From the NCBI RefSeq assembly GCF_000021565.1, contig NC_012440.1, positions 1,318,210 through 1,382,209 of the forward strand: a DNA stretch of 64,000 nt, read 5' to 3'. The notes under the pieces were generated by a model. It made no database searches, was not told where the DNA came from, and saw nothing but the letters and a program-made list of their open reading frames with translations. Below, one piece after another: positions 15,807 to 26,348 of the stretch. The stretch's first letter is position 1. Each line of letters opens with the position of its first letter. The translations under genes were made by a program, and so were the position numbers. Origin of the DNA: Persephonella marina EX-H1. GTDB lineage: Bacteria; Aquificota; Aquificia; Aquificales; Hydrogenothermaceae.

Positions 15807-17753
15807 ATGGAGTATTTATGGATTATACCTTTTTCTCCACTGATAGCATTTATAATACTTGGTCTTTTTGGATATAAGTTTTTCAGAGAACCTTTAGCCG
15901 GTATTATAGCTGTTGGGGCCGTTGCTTTATCTGCTGTTGTCTCTGTTATAGGTTTTATTAATGTTGCCTCAACAGGTGAACACCATGTTTTGAAACTTTT
16001 TACATGGATGCCACTGGGGGATTATGAGATCTCCGTAAGTATTCTCTGGGATCCTCTTTCTGCGTTAATGACATGTGTCGTGACGGTGATATCAACATTT
16101 ATATTCCTTTTCGCTGTAGGTTATATGAGAAATGAGCCTTCATACCCAAGGTTCTTTGCTTATCTATCTTTATTCGTATTTTTCATGCTGATGTTAACAC
16201 TTTCAGATAACCTTGTTCAGCTCTTCTTTGGATGGGAAGGTGTTGGTCTTGCTTCATACCTCCTTATCGGTTTTTACCACCACAAAAACTCAGCGGCAGA
16301 TGCTGCCTTTGAGTCATTTATAACAAACAGGGTTGGTGACTGGCTGTTCTTAACAGGTCTTATACTTGCATTTGTAACATTTGGAACACTTGATTATATA
16401 GATATCTTCAACCAGTTACCTGAGGTTGGGTACTGGACCATAACGATAATAGCACTTCTACTTTTCGGTGGTGCTGTTGGTAAATCAGCTCAGATAGGGC
16501 TCCATATATGGTTGCCTAACGCTATGGAAGGTCCAACACCTGTTTCAGCTTTGATCCACGCTGCTACAATGGTTGCAGCAGGTGTGTATATGGTATCAAG
16601 ACTTATGCCTATATTCTCCGCTTCTGATATAGCACTTGATACAGTTCTTTTTGTTGGGGTTGCATCAGCGTTTATAGCTGCAACTATGGGACTTGTTCAG
16701 AACGATATTAAGAGAATTATCGCTTACTCAACGATGTCACAGCTTGGATATATGTTTGCTGCTGAAGGTTTAGGTCTTTTCAGTGAAGGGATGTTCCATC
16801 TTGCTTCCCACGCTGTTTTTAAAGCTCTCCTATTCCTTGCAGCAGGTAGTGTTTTAATAGGTATTCACCATATACTTAATGTCCAGAAGATGGGACAGCT
16901 AAGAAAGTATATGCCTATAACGGCTGTTACATTCCTTATAGGTGCTCTTGCACTTGCAGGGATACCACCTTTTGCAGGTTTCTTCTCAAAGGATCCTATT
17001 ATTGAAGGTGCATACGAGATATCAAAGCTTGCATGGTTCTTCCTCTGGTTTGGTGCAGCTTTAACGGCATTTTATATATTCAGACTTTACTTCCTTGCAT
17101 TTGAGAATGGGGACAGACTTGATCCTCATATAAAGGAACATGTTAAAGAGTCTCCGTGGACTATGACTGTTCCACTTGTTGTTCTTGCAACAGGTGCTGT
17201 TTTCCTTGGATTTTTCAAGGATTTCTTTGGAAACTTCCTCAAACCTTCACTTGATCCACAACATATGACATTTTTAAAAGAAGATGTGAGAATCTTTGTT
17301 GAAGAAGGTCTTTCAAGGGCTCACCATGTTCATATGGCTGAAGATGCATGGCATTTTATGACACACTCACTATCCTCACCTTTAGGACTTCTTCTGCTGT
17401 TTACAGCAATTGGTGGTATATTCTTCGCCTGGGTTATGTATCAGATCAGACTTATCAGTCCTTCAAAGGTTGCAAGGGATTTCAAACCTCTATACCTGCT
17501 TCTTTACAACAGATGGTACTTTGATTTCATATACTATGCGATATTCGTTTACGGTTACTACAGATTCTCAAAGATACTCTGGTGGATAGGTGATAAGTTC
17601 ATAATTGATGGAATCGTTGATGGAACTGGAAAGGTCTCTCTCGCAACAGGTGGTGGTGTGAGACTTATACAGACTGGAAGGATAAGTGCATATGTGATGC
17701 AGATGGCTGTAGGAATAATGATATTCCTTGGAATATTCTTACTCTTTAAGTAG
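15807..17753 (+). CDS. nuoL: NADH-quinone oxidoreductase subunit L (antiporter-like)
   Basis: 648 residues, the largest antiporter-like subunit, at the far end of the membrane arm. GWEGVGLASYLLIGFY contains the key TM5 Glu, GKSAQIGLHIWLPNAMEGPTP the TM7 Lys region, and HAATMVAAGVYM follows. The C-terminal long lateral helix and last transmembrane helix are present (the frame runs past 600 residues). AGGAGCG precedes the ATG. Confidence 0.95.
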   Translation: MEYLWIIPFSPLIAFIILGLFGYKFFREPLAGIIAVGAVALSAVVSVIGFINVASTGEHHVLKLFTWMPLGDYEISVSILWDPLSALMTCVVTVISTFIFLFAVGYMRNEPSYPRFFAYLSLFVFFMLMLTLSDNLVQLFFGWEGVGLASYLLIGFYHHKNSAADAAFESFITNRVGDWLFLTGLILAFVTFGTLDYIDIFNQLPEVGYWTITIIALLLFGGAVGKSAQIGLHIWLPNAMEGPTPVSALIHAATMVAAGVYMVSRLMPIFSASDIALDTVLFVGVASAFIAATMGLVQNDIKRIIAYSTMSQLGYMFAAEGLGLFSEGMFHLASHAVFKALLFLAAGSVLIGIHHILNVQKMGQLRKYMPITAVTFLIGALALAGIPPFAGFFSKDPIIEGAYEISKLAWFFLWFGAALTAFYIFRLYFLAFENGDRLDPHIKEHVKESPWTMTVPLVVLATGAVFLGFFKDFFGNFLKPSLDPQHMTFLKEDVRIFVEEGLSRAHHVHMAEDAWHFMTHSLSSPLGLLLLFTAIGGIFFAWVMYQIRLISPSKVARDFKPLYLLLYNRWYFDFIYYAIFVYGYYRFSKILWWIGDKFIIDGIVDGTGKVSLATGGGVRLIQTGRISAYVMQMAVGIMIFLGIFLLFK

Positions 17754-17764
17754 GGGGCTGTAGA

Positions 17765-19273
17765 ATGAATGTAGAGTTTGTATCGGCTGGATTTCCGCTG
17801 ATTACTTTAAGTATAGTGATTCCTGTAGTTGCGGCAGCACTGCTGTTTGTGTTGAAAGAAGAGCTTGCAAAACCTGTAAGTATAATAACATCAGCTATAG
17901 TTTTTCTGATCTCAACATTTATGCTTTTTGCATACGATTACAGCTCATATAAGATCCAGTTTTATGAGAAGTATACATGGATACCACAGCTTGGTGTAAG
18001 TTATGAGGTTGGTGTGGATGCTCTCAGTTTAACAATGGTATGGCTGACAGCTCTTGCTTTCCTCGTGTCTTTCATCTGGAGTACAAATATACAGAAAAGG
18101 ATAAAGGAGTACTTCATATCATTTCTTATACTTGAAGCTGCCTGTATAGGTGTTTTTGTTTCATGGGATCTTGTATGGTTTTATATATTCTGGGAAGCGA
18201 TGCTCATTCCTATGTTCCTCATTATAGGTATATGGGGATATGCTGAGAGAATATACGCAGCTACAAAGTTCTTTATTTATACATTCTTCGGTTCCCTTTT
18301 CCTTCTTATCGGTGTTATAGGAATGTACATATACCAGTATTTCAATAAGGATGTGCTTTCAACAAGCTATTTTGATCTTGTAAACCTTAACCTTCCGTTT
18401 AATCTTGAGATAATATTCTTCCTCTTACTTGCACTTGGTTTTGCTATCAAGGTTCCTATGTGGCCTTTCCATACGTGGCTTCCAGCTGCTCACGTTCAGG
18501 CTCCAACGGCAGGTTCTGTTATACTTGCAGCGGTATTGCTTAAGATGGGAACTTACGGTTTTGTAAGATTCTCTCTACCATGGTTCCCTGAGGCTTCAAA
18601 ATACTTTGTTCCCGTAATGTTCACACTTGGTGTTATAGCTATTATATACACAGCTATGATGGCATTATCACAGACTCATATAAAGAGAATAATAGCTTAC
18701 TCATCTGTCTCCCATATGGGGTTTGTTACAATCGGTACGTTTGCACTTAATATGGAAGGTATGAACGGTGCGATAATAACTATGATCTCACACGGGTTTA
18801 CATCAGCTGCATTATTCCTTGCGGCAGGTTATATATACGACAGGGTTCATTCTTACGAACTTAAAGATCTTGGAGGTCTTGCCAAGTTTATGCCTGTCTT
18901 CGCAACACTTTTTATGATATCAGCTATGGCATCAGCAGGACTGCCAGGTCTTTCAGGATTCGTTGGTGAGTTTCTATCACTGGTTGGAACATTCAAGGCA
19001 AGTGTGTTAACAGCCGTTTTAGCTGGTCTCAGTCTGATTGTTGGTGCCGGTTACACACTCTGGCTTTACCATAAATCTATGTTTAAGGAGAGCCTTTTAA
19101 CACCTGAGAAGATACATAGATGGGAGAAACTCAAAGATATGAACAGTTTTGAGCTTGCATCTTTTGTTCCCCTTGTGATAATGATGTTTGTTCTCGGTAT
19201 ATACCCTGCATGGTGGATAAAATTAATAGAAACTACTTCTGCAGCTATTCTCTCAAAGATAATAGGAGGCTAA
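17765..19273 (+). CDS. nuoM: NADH-quinone oxidoreductase subunit M (antiporter-like)
   Basis: 502 residues, about 14 transmembrane helices. FYIFWEAMLIPMFLIIGIWG holds the TM5 Glu; FAIKVPMWPFHTWLPAAHVQ and APTAGSVILAAVLLKMGTYG are the central proton-path signature. Second of the three antiporter-like pumps. It lies 11 bases after nuoL and three bases before nuoN. Confidence 0.95.
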   Translation: MNVEFVSAGFPLITLSIVIPVVAAALLFVLKEELAKPVSIITSAIVFLISTFMLFAYDYSSYKIQFYEKYTWIPQLGVSYEVGVDALSLTMVWLTALAFLVSFIWSTNIQKRIKEYFISFLILEAACIGVFVSWDLVWFYIFWEAMLIPMFLIIGIWGYAERIYAATKFFIYTFFGSLFLLIGVIGMYIYQYFNKDVLSTSYFDLVNLNLPFNLEIIFFLLLALGFAIKVPMWPFHTWLPAAHVQAPTAGSVILAAVLLKMGTYGFVRFSLPWFPEASKYFVPVMFTLGVIAIIYTAMMALSQTHIKRIIAYSSVSHMGFVTIGTFALNMEGMNGAIITMISHGFTSAALFLAAGYIYDRVHSYELKDLGGLAKFMPVFATLFMISAMASAGLPGLSGFVGEFLSLVGTFKASVLTAVLAGLSLIVGAGYTLWLYHKSMFKESLLTPEKIHRWEKLKDMNSFELASFVPLVIMMFVLGIYPAWWIKLIETTSAAILSKIIGG

Positions 19274-19276
19274 GGG

Positions 19277-20746
19277 ATGTCAATATTACAGCAATTAGTT
19301 TCAGGAATTGGTGTTCCTAACTTTGGAGTTATACTTCCGGAGATTATCATACTTATAACAGCTTTTATACTACTCGTTGTTGAACTGCTGATAAGAAGCA
19401 GGGTTGTTATATCAGCAATAACAGTTACAGGTCTTATCTTAGCTGCAGCTTCTGTATTTTTAATAAAGAAGGGAGATGTTACATTTTACGGACTTTATGT
19501 TGTTGATATGTTCTCACTTATATTCAAACTTTTCCTGATACTTACAACACTTTTTGTTGTTATAAATCTGAAACCTTATCTTGATTCTAAAAAATCATAC
19601 TACGGTGAGTACTACTATATTATTCTTTTTGCCCTTATAGGTATGATGATAATGGTCTCTTCACCAAACCTTGTAACATTCTATATAGGACTTGAGCTTT
19701 CTGCTGTTTCCATATACATACTTGCAGGTACATTCAGAAAGGATTACAGATCAAAGGAAGGTGCATTTAAGTATCTGATAATGGGTGGTATGGGGACGGC
19801 TATAATAAGTTATGCTATAGCTCTCATATACGGAAGAACAGGATCATTTGATTTCTATACAATAGCATCACTTATAAACAGTAACAATATTGATGTTGGA
19901 ATTTCAGGAGCTTTAATTCTTCTTATAATAGGTCTTGCTCTTAAGGCTGCTGCTGTTCCTTTCCATTTCTGGACACCTGACGCTTACGAAGGAGCTCCAA
20001 CACCTATAACAGCTTTTATGGCGGTTGCTGCCAAGATAGCAACATTTGCTGTTATACTGAGGGTTATGGTTGAGGCTTTCCCATTTATATCAAAGGAGTG
20101 GAGCTTTGCATGGGCTATACTTGCAGCAGCTTCAATGATAATAGGTAATATCATAGCTCTGAGACAGGAAAATGTTAAAAGGATGCTTGCTTACTCATCA
20201 GTTGCACACACAGGTTATATCCTTGCTGCTATCGCTGCTCCTACAGGAATGGGATTTTCAGCACTTATCTTTTACTCTCTGATATACATATTCATGGGAA
20301 TAGGTGGATTTATACTCCTCTCTGCTTTAGAGAAGAACCACAACTGGTCTAACCATATAGATGATTTTAAAGGACTCGCTAAAAGAAGTCCTATGATGGC
20401 TCTCTTTATGCTTATATTTATGTTCTCAATGCTTGGTATACCGCCTACAGTGGGATTTATGGGTAAGTTAGGAGTGTTCCTCGCTCTTATCGGTTCAGAT
20501 ATATGGTGGCTTGCTGTTACACTTGTTGTTATGAGTATAGTGTCTGCAGGTTACTATCTGAGGGTTGTTATATACATGTACATGTATGAACCTGTATCAA
20601 AGGCAAGACTTAACTTTGCTATGACAGAGATGTTTACTGTGGCATTTATGGCTGTTTTTGTTCTTATACTCGGAATATATCCTACAGTTTTCTGGGGAAT
20701 ATCAACAACATTAAGCTCATTACTTATAGCAGGTATTGGTAGATAA
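19277..20746 (+). CDS. nuoN: NADH-quinone oxidoreductase subunit N (antiporter-like)
   Basis: 489 residues, about 14 transmembrane helices. [20 protein letters not shown] carries the TM5 Glu, and [20 protein letters not shown] the TM7 Lys and the [16 protein letters not shown] signature. Last gene of the complex I cluster. The gmk start codon follows its stop directly, so the downstream genes may be co-transcribed. Confidence 0.95.
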
Positions 20747-21367
20747 ATGAGAGGGGAGGTCTATGTTTTGTCTTCTCCGGCTGGAGGGGGCAAAACAACC
20801 CTTTCTAATCTTCTTTTAAAAGAGATACCTAACCTGAAAAAGATAGTCACATGCACAACAAGAAAACCCCGTCCCGGAGAAAAAAACGGTATTGATTATA
20901 TATTCCTGACAAAAGAACAGTTTGAAGAAAAGATAAAAAAAGGAGAGTTTTTAGAGTATGCTGTGGTTCACGGGAATTATTACGGAACACCTAAGGATCA
21001 GGTTTTTTCACAGATAGACAATGGTAATGATGTTCTTCTTGTTATAGATGTTCAGGGGATGAGGCAGATAAAATCAAATATGGATAATGTTATAACGATA
21101 TTTATGATACCCCCTTCAATAGATGAGCTTGTAAACAGGATGAGAAGAAGGGGAGATAGTGACCAGGAGATACAAAGAAGACTTCAGACAGCTATGAAGG
21201 AGTTTCCAGCATGGAAGGAGTACGATTATATAGTTATAAATGATATACTTTTAGAAGCCAAAGAGGCTGTAAAACATATAATTCTCTCAAACAGATATAA
21301 AACATCAAGGTTTGATCTGAATAAAATACTTGACAGCAGATTAAGGGAATTAATGAAAGATGGATAG
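20747..21367 (+). CDS. gmk: Guanylate kinase
   Basis: 206 residues, full length. Phosphorylates GMP to GDP. The P-loop is SSPAGGGKTTLSNLL; GMP-binding segments TTRKPRPGEKNGIDYIFLT and LEYAVVHGNYYGTPK are present. It starts immediately after the nuoN stop. The gmk and rpoZ genes are commonly neighbours in bacteria, as they are here with one gene between. Confidence 0.95.
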   Translation: MRGEVYVLSSPAGGGKTTLSNLLLKEIPNLKKIVTCTTRKPRPGEKNGIDYIFLTKEQFEEKIKKGEFLEYAVVHGNYYGTPKDQVFSQIDNGNDVLLVIDVQGMRQIKSNMDNVITIFMIPPSIDELVNRMRRRGDSDQEIQRRLQTAMKEFPAWKEYDYIVINDILLEAKEAVKHIILSNRYKTSRFDLNKILDSRLRELMKDG

Positions 21368-21701
21368 GATCTCAAAGATACTTTTTTATCTTTATCTCCT
21401 TTCTATATTTTTAGCCTCTGTATATCCTGTTAAAGAGTTACCAGCAGATGACAAACTTACACATTTTTTAGCTTATTTTATTCTTGCCGTTTTAATGAGA
21501 TTTTCATTGAACACAGGATACTGGAGTACTTTCTTCTATGGATCTTTTTACGGCTTTTTTATAGAGACTGTTCAGTACTTCCTTCCTTACAGATCTGGTG
21601 AGTACGGAGATTTTGTTGCTGACACCTTTGGAGTTCTCTGTGGACTTTTCAGTTACTTTTTATTTGAGTTTGTTTATCTGGAATTAAAAAACAAAGAGTG
21701 A
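21360..21701 (+). CDS. VanZ-like family membrane protein
   Basis: 113 residues with about four transmembrane segments. DKLTHFLAYFILAVLM, ETVQYFLPYRSGEYGDFVAD and TFGVLCG match the pattern of VanZ-like proteins (an acidic D/E-x(n)-YRSG-DFxAN type segment between helices). It overlaps gmk by eight bases. Members are often named for teicoplanin resistance, but in Gram-negative thermophiles the role is unknown. Confidence 0.75.
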   Translation: MDRISKILFYLYLLSIFLASVYPVKELPADDKLTHFLAYFILAVLMRFSLNTGYWSTFFYGSFYGFFIETVQYFLPYRSGEYGDFVADTFGVLCGLFSYFLFEFVYLELKNKE

Positions 21702-21740
21702 TATATTATTCTATTCATACTATGTGAGGAGGTTCTGTAA

Positions 21741-21947
21741 TTGAATAAAAGACCTTTGATAGAACAGGCATTAAAAAGGGTTAACAACAGGTATGAGCTT
21801 GTTCACGCCGCAGCAAAACTTGCCAAGGATCTGTATGAAACTGGAGCGGAGAGCTACGTAACTGAAGAGGGAATCCCTTTAAAGAAGACTGTAATATCAA
21901 TAAATGAGATAGCAAAAGGAAGAGCCGTTATACTCAGGAAGGAGTAG
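21741..21947 (+). CDS. rpoZ: DNA-directed RNA polymerase omega subunit
   Basis: 68 residues starting at TTG 21741, with GAGGAGG upstream. KRVNNRYELVHAAAKLAKDL in the N-terminal half and a C-terminal SINEIAKGRAVIL match the omega fold that latches the beta' subunit. Short but convincing, in the usual gmk-rpoZ neighbourhood. Confidence 0.9.
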   Translation: MNKRPLIEQALKRVNNRYELVHAAAKLAKDLYETGAESYVTEEGIPLKKTVISINEIAKGRAVILRKE

Positions 21948-21955
21948 TAGTATAT

Positions 21956-23113
21956 GTGTATTTAGAAAAGATATTTTTTAATTACAAATTAGGAAGGTTT
22001 TTCTTCTCCTTTGCACTTTTATTCGCATTCTCAGTTTTTGCAGGAACATTCAGATCAAACTATGATACATTTCCTTACGCTGCTGTAATACTTTTTTCAT
22101 ACACACTGACAGCCTTTTTCTCACTTTATATAAAAAGGATTAACTTTCTTGACTTTCTCCTAGATGTTACATTTCTTTCAGCACTGATATTTACAGATTT
22201 CAATGCTATGAAATACTTTTCGGTTCTTTACCTTATAGTTCTTTTCTTCGCAGGTTTTATTCTGAAGCCTTTTTATGCTTATTTTATAGGATTTCTAGCA
22301 CTGCTTATTTACGGTTTACTCTTTTTCCTTAACTGGAATTTTAAGGATGCAGGTCTTATAAATCTTCTTCTGAATGGATCAGCTTTTGGGATCATAGTTT
22401 ATGCGGGGACAAAGGTTAGAGAGAAGATACAGTTTCAGGAGGAGTATATAAGGTCTCTTGAGAGGGAGAAACAGCAGGCTGAACTTTACAAAAAGCTTTA
22501 CAGGATCGGGGCTGAGCTTGCACATGAGATAAGGAATCCCCTTGCTTCAATACATGGTGCTGCACAGCTTTTAAGTGAGGGAAATATTAATGAAAGACTT
22601 CTCGGTATGATAAAAAAAGAGTCTGAAAGGCTTGATCAGCTTTTAAAGGAGTTTCTGCTTTTATCAAAGCCGAGGGAGATACAGGAAAGATCAATAAATA
22701 TAAGAGAGTTTTTGAAACAGCTTGTAAGTCTTTATGGAAGTGAAGACAAAAAGATAGAGCTCAGGGTTTATGGAAATCCTGTTATATACATTGATGAGAG
22801 GGAGCTACATTCAGGAATATCAAATATAATAAAGAATGCTATTGAGTGGGCAAAAAGTACTGTTATATTAAAGGCTTACGAAAAGGATGGCAATCTTATT
22901 ATTGAGATAGAGGATGATGGGGAAGGTATTAAGGAGGAAGACAGGGAGAAGATATTTGAGCCTTTTTACACAAAAAGAAAATCAGGGACAGGTCTTGGAC
23001 TTGCTATAGCTAAGAGGGTTTTTGTTGAGAATGGTGGTAATATTACCGTTGAGGAAAGTGATCTTGGAGGGGCAAAATTTCTTATACAGATACCATTGGT
23101 GAGGGAAAGATGA
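21956..23113 (+). CDS. Membrane sensor histidine kinase (partner of the NtrC-type regulator)
   Basis: 385 residues from GTG 21956, preceded by GGAAGGAG. About six transmembrane segments occupy residues 10-155, with no sizeable periplasmic sensor domain, so the signal is probably sensed in or at the membrane. Then a short coiled coil and the HisKA domain with phospho-acceptor His190 in ELAHEIRNPLASIHGAA. The ATPase domain has the N box (ISNIIKNAIEWA), DDGEGI and GTGLGLAIAKR. The stop overlaps the regulator start by four bases (ATGA). Signal and targets cannot be told from the sequence. Confidence 0.9.
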   Translation: MYLEKIFFNYKLGRFFFSFALLFAFSVFAGTFRSNYDTFPYAAVILFSYTLTAFFSLYIKRINFLDFLLDVTFLSALIFTDFNAMKYFSVLYLIVLFFAGFILKPFYAYFIGFLALLIYGLLFFLNWNFKDAGLINLLLNGSAFGIIVYAGTKVREKIQFQEEYIRSLEREKQQAELYKKLYRIGAELAHEIRNPLASIHGAAQLLSEGNINERLLGMIKKESERLDQLLKEFLLLSKPREIQERSINIREFLKQLVSLYGSEDKKIELRVYGNPVIYIDERELHSGISNIIKNAIEWAKSTVILKAYEKDGNLIIEIEDDGEGIKEEDREKIFEPFYTKRKSGTGLGLAIAKRVFVENGGNITVEESDLGGAKFLIQIPLVRER

Positions 23114-24480
23114 GAGCTATAGTTGTTGATGATGAGAAAAATATCTCAGAGCTTCTGAGTATTCTTTTAAGTGAGTACGGTATAGAGTCAGATATAGCCT
23201 CAACTTACAGTGAGGCGAGATCTTTTATTCAGGAAAAGTACTACGATCTGGCTCTTCTTGATCTCAGGCTTCCTGACGGATCAGGTATTGATATCCTTAA
23301 ACAGATTAAGGAGAAAAACCCAAAAACTGAGGTTGTTATAATAACAGCTTTTGCTTCATCTGAAACAGCTGTTGAGGCTATAAAGTTAGGTGCTTATGAC
23401 TATATATCAAAGCCTTTCAATATTAACGATCTGAGGCTGATAATAAGAAATGTTAAGGAGAAGATAGATCTTGAAAGAAGGATATGTGTTGAGGAAGAGG
23501 AGAGGTTAGAGGGTCTGGCAGGAAAGTCTCAGGCTATACAGAATGTTAAGGATACTATAAAAAAGATAGCACCTTACGATATAAACGTTCTTATCGTAGG
23601 GGAAAGCGGAACAGGGAAAGAGGTCGCAGCAAAGATGATACACAGACTCAGCAGTAGAAAAAATAAACCTTTCGTTGCTATAAACTGTGCTTCCCTTCCG
23701 GCTGAACTTCTTGAGTCTGAGCTTTTCGGTTACAAAAAAGGTGCATTCACAGGTGCTGTATCGGATAAGAAAGGTCTTATAGAGGAGGCTAACGGCGGAA
23801 CATTATTTCTTGATGAGATAGGGGAGATGCCTATGCCCCTTCAGGCAAAGCTTCTAAGATTTCTTGAGGAGCAGATTATAAGGCCTCTGGGTTCAACAAA
23901 GGAGATAAAGGTTGATGTGAGAATAATATCAGCAACAAACAGAAATCTAGAGGAGGAGATAAAAAAAGGTAATTTCAGGGAGGATCTTTACTACAGACTT
24001 GCAACAATAATAATAAAGATGCCCTCTTTAAGGGAGAGAAAAGAGGATATACCTTTACTTGTTGAGCAGATACTTAAAGAGATAAAGATGAAGTACAACA
24101 AGAATATAAAAAGGATATCACCTGATTTTATGAAATATCTTATCTCCTACGATTATAAAGGAAATATAAGAGAGCTTAAAAATCTTCTTGAGAAGGCTGT
24201 TATCCTTTCTGATGGGGAAGAGCTGAACTTCATACCTGCATTTCCTGAAAAGTTCAACTCTCTTTATATAGACAACCCCGAGGATGAGTTTACAGTTAAA
24301 TCATTTCCAGAAGAGGGGGTTGATCTGAAAGAGGTTCTTTCAAGGATAGAGAAGGCTTTAATATTTAAAGCTCTTGAAAAGGCTGAAGGTAAAAAATCAA
24401 AAGCTGCTGATATACTCAGACTTACATTCAGGGAGTTCAGGTATAGGCTTTCAAAGTACAGAGAAGACTCCGAAAGCTGA
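23110..24480 (+). CDS. NtrC-family sigma-54-dependent response regulator
   Basis: 456 residues. Receiver domain at residues 1-120 (acidic pair D7/D8, phospho-acceptor D51 in LLDLRLPDG). AAA+ domain at about 140-380 with Walker A GESGTGKE, the sigma-54-contacting GAFTGA loop near residue 211 and Walker [14 protein letters not shown] Fis-type helix-turn-helix is at the C terminus ([19 protein letters not shown]). It should therefore activate sigma-54 promoters. One such promoter lies upstream of flhF in this window; whether this regulator acts there (as FlgR-like proteins do in other phyla) is only a possibility. Confidence 0.93.
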   Translation: MRAIVVDDEKNISELLSILLSEYGIESDIASTYSEARSFIQEKYYDLALLDLRLPDGSGIDILKQIKEKNPKTEVVIITAFASSETAVEAIKLGAYDYISKPFNINDLRLIIRNVKEKIDLERRICVEEEERLEGLAGKSQAIQNVKDTIKKIAPYDINVLIVGESGTGKEVAAKMIHRLSSRKNKPFVAINCASLPAELLESELFGYKKGAFTGAVSDKKGLIEEANGGTLFLDEIGEMPMPLQAKLLRFLEEQIIRPLGSTKEIKVDVRIISATNRNLEEEIKKGNFREDLYYRLATIIIKMPSLRERKEDIPLLVEQILKEIKMKYNKNIKRISPDFMKYLISYDYKGNIRELKNLLEKAVILSDGEELNFIPAFPEKFNSLYIDNPEDEFTVKSFPEEGVDLKEVLSRIEKALIFKALEKAEGKKSKAADILRLTFREFRYRLSKYREDSES

Positions 24481-24543
24481 GAAATTCTCAATATTATTGA
24501 TATATAATAATTATTTCACAAAATTTCTTATCTGGAGGCAAGA

Positions 24544-26283
24544 ATGTCTGAAGAGATAATTGAGAGCAGAAGGGATCTTGTAAAAAGATTAAAAGAGAAA
24601 GGGATAAACCCATATCCACATAAATTCAGTGTGACAGCAAAACTTGATCAGATAAGAAAAAAGTATGAACTTCCTGTTGAGAGGGATAAAGAGTATATCC
24701 TTAAAGGAAGGATAAAAAGGGTATCTAAAAGGGAAGACAGATATATCATAAGATTTGCTGATCTGACTGAGCCTGTGGAGATACAGGTTATCTTTCCGAT
24801 AGATAAGGGAAAAGTATCTCCAAACACTGTATGCTCCTTTAAGGGATATCTAGATCGTATAGATGGGAAGTTAACACTTGTGGCTGAAGAGGTTCTTGAA
24901 GGAGAAGAGGGAACAGCTGTAAGTGAGGTTAAAAGGGTTTACGATCTTGATCCTGGAAGGGAGAAGGTCAGCGTAGCTGGAAGGATCGTATCTTTCAGGG
25001 ATCAGGGGAAGGCAGCGTTCGGTCATATTCAGGATGCTGACGGTAAGATCCAGATATACTTCAGAAGGGACACACTTGGTGATGAAAAGTACAACGAGGC
25101 TATGGAGATACTTGATATAGGAGATATTGTTGGTGTTGAAGGAGAGCTTTTCAGAACTATGACAGGTGAGTTAACTGTTGAGGTTAAGGATTTTAAGCTC
25201 TTAACAAAATCATTAAGGGCTTTACCTGAGAAATGGCATGGACTGAAGGATGTGGAACTGAGATACAGAAGAAGGTATGTTGATCTTATAGCAAATCCAA
25301 AGGCTAGGGAGATATTCAAGATAAGGTATAAAGCTATAAAAAGTTTGAGAGAGTTCCTTGAGAGTGAAGGTTTTATGGAGGTTGAGACTCCAATACTCCA
25401 GTCTGTTGCATCAGGTGCTATGGCAAGACCTTTTATAACACACCACAACGCACTTGATATTGATATGTACCTGAGAATAGCCCCTGAACTTTATCTCAAG
25501 ATGCTTATAGTTGGAGGATTTAACAGGGTTTACGAGCTCGGGAGAAACTTCAGAAATGAGGGTATAGACACAACACACAATCCTGAGTTTACAATGGTTG
25601 AGTTTTACGCTGCCTACATGGACTACAACGATCTTATGGATCTTACTGAGAGACTTATGAGAAAGATACTTATGGACACAGTAGGAAAGCTGAAGATAAC
25701 CTGGGAAGGTCAGGAGCTTGATTTTTCAAAGCCGTTCAGAAGACTTAGATTTTTTGATGCACTGAAGGAGAAGACAGGTAAAGATAAGGAGTTTTTCCTT
25801 GATGAAGGAAAGGCGAGAGAGTTTGCAAAAGAGGTGGGGATACCTAAAGCTGAAACATTAACACATCTGAAGATACTGGACAAACTATTTGAACATTTTA
25901 TAGAAGAAGACCTTGTTCAGCCTACATTTGTTATAGATTTTCCAAAGATACTCTCACCTCTTGCAAAAACACACAGGGATGATCCTGATCTTGTTGAGAG
26001 GTTTGAGCTTATTGTTAACAAGCAGGAGATAGCAAACGCCTATACCGAGCTTAACGATCCTGAGGATCAGAGGGAAAGGTTCTTACAGCAGCTCAAAGAA
26101 AAGGCCGCAGGTGATGAAGAAGCTATGGATATTGATGAGAACTTCCTTACAGCCCTTGAGTACGGTCTTCCTCCAACAGGAGGTGAGGGTATAGGGATAG
26201 ATAGACTTGTTATGATGCTAACAGACAGCCCATCAATAAGGGAAGTTATACTATTCCCAACATTAAGACCTGAGAAAGATTGA
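24544..26283 (+). CDS. lysS: Lysyl-tRNA synthetase, class II
   Basis: 579 residues, longer than the roughly 500 of E. coli LysS. N-terminal OB-fold anticodon domain (with a second OB-like stretch around residues 130-190, EKVSVAGRIVSFRDQGKAAF), then the class II core: motif 2 FRNEGIDTTHNPEFTMVEFY and motif 3 GLPPTGGEGIGIDRLVM. TCTGGAGG precedes ATG 24544. Charges tRNA-Lys. The 63-base gap before it holds an AT-rich stretch that may carry its promoter. Confidence 0.95.
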   Translation: MSEEIIESRRDLVKRLKEKGINPYPHKFSVTAKLDQIRKKYELPVERDKEYILKGRIKRVSKREDRYIIRFADLTEPVEIQVIFPIDKGKVSPNTVCSFKGYLDRIDGKLTLVAEEVLEGEEGTAVSEVKRVYDLDPGREKVSVAGRIVSFRDQGKAAFGHIQDADGKIQIYFRRDTLGDEKYNEAMEILDIGDIVGVEGELFRTMTGELTVEVKDFKLLTKSLRALPEKWHGLKDVELRYRRRYVDLIANPKAREIFKIRYKAIKSLREFLESEGFMEVETPILQSVASGAMARPFITHHNALDIDMYLRIAPELYLKMLIVGGFNRVYELGRNFRNEGIDTTHNPEFTMVEFYAAYMDYNDLMDLTERLMRKILMDTVGKLKITWEGQELDFSKPFRRLRFFDALKEKTGKDKEFFLDEGKAREFAKEVGIPKAETLTHLKILDKLFEHFIEEDLVQPTFVIDFPKILSPLAKTHRDDPDLVERFELIVNKQEIANAYTELNDPEDQRERFLQQLKEKAAGDEEAMDIDENFLTALEYGLPPTGGEGIGIDRLVMMLTDSPSIREVILFPTLRPEKD

Positions 26284-26348
26284 TTTATGACAAGGATTTT
26301 AAACTTTTCTATATTTAATCTTATATAACTGTCGGAGGAAAGATTTAA

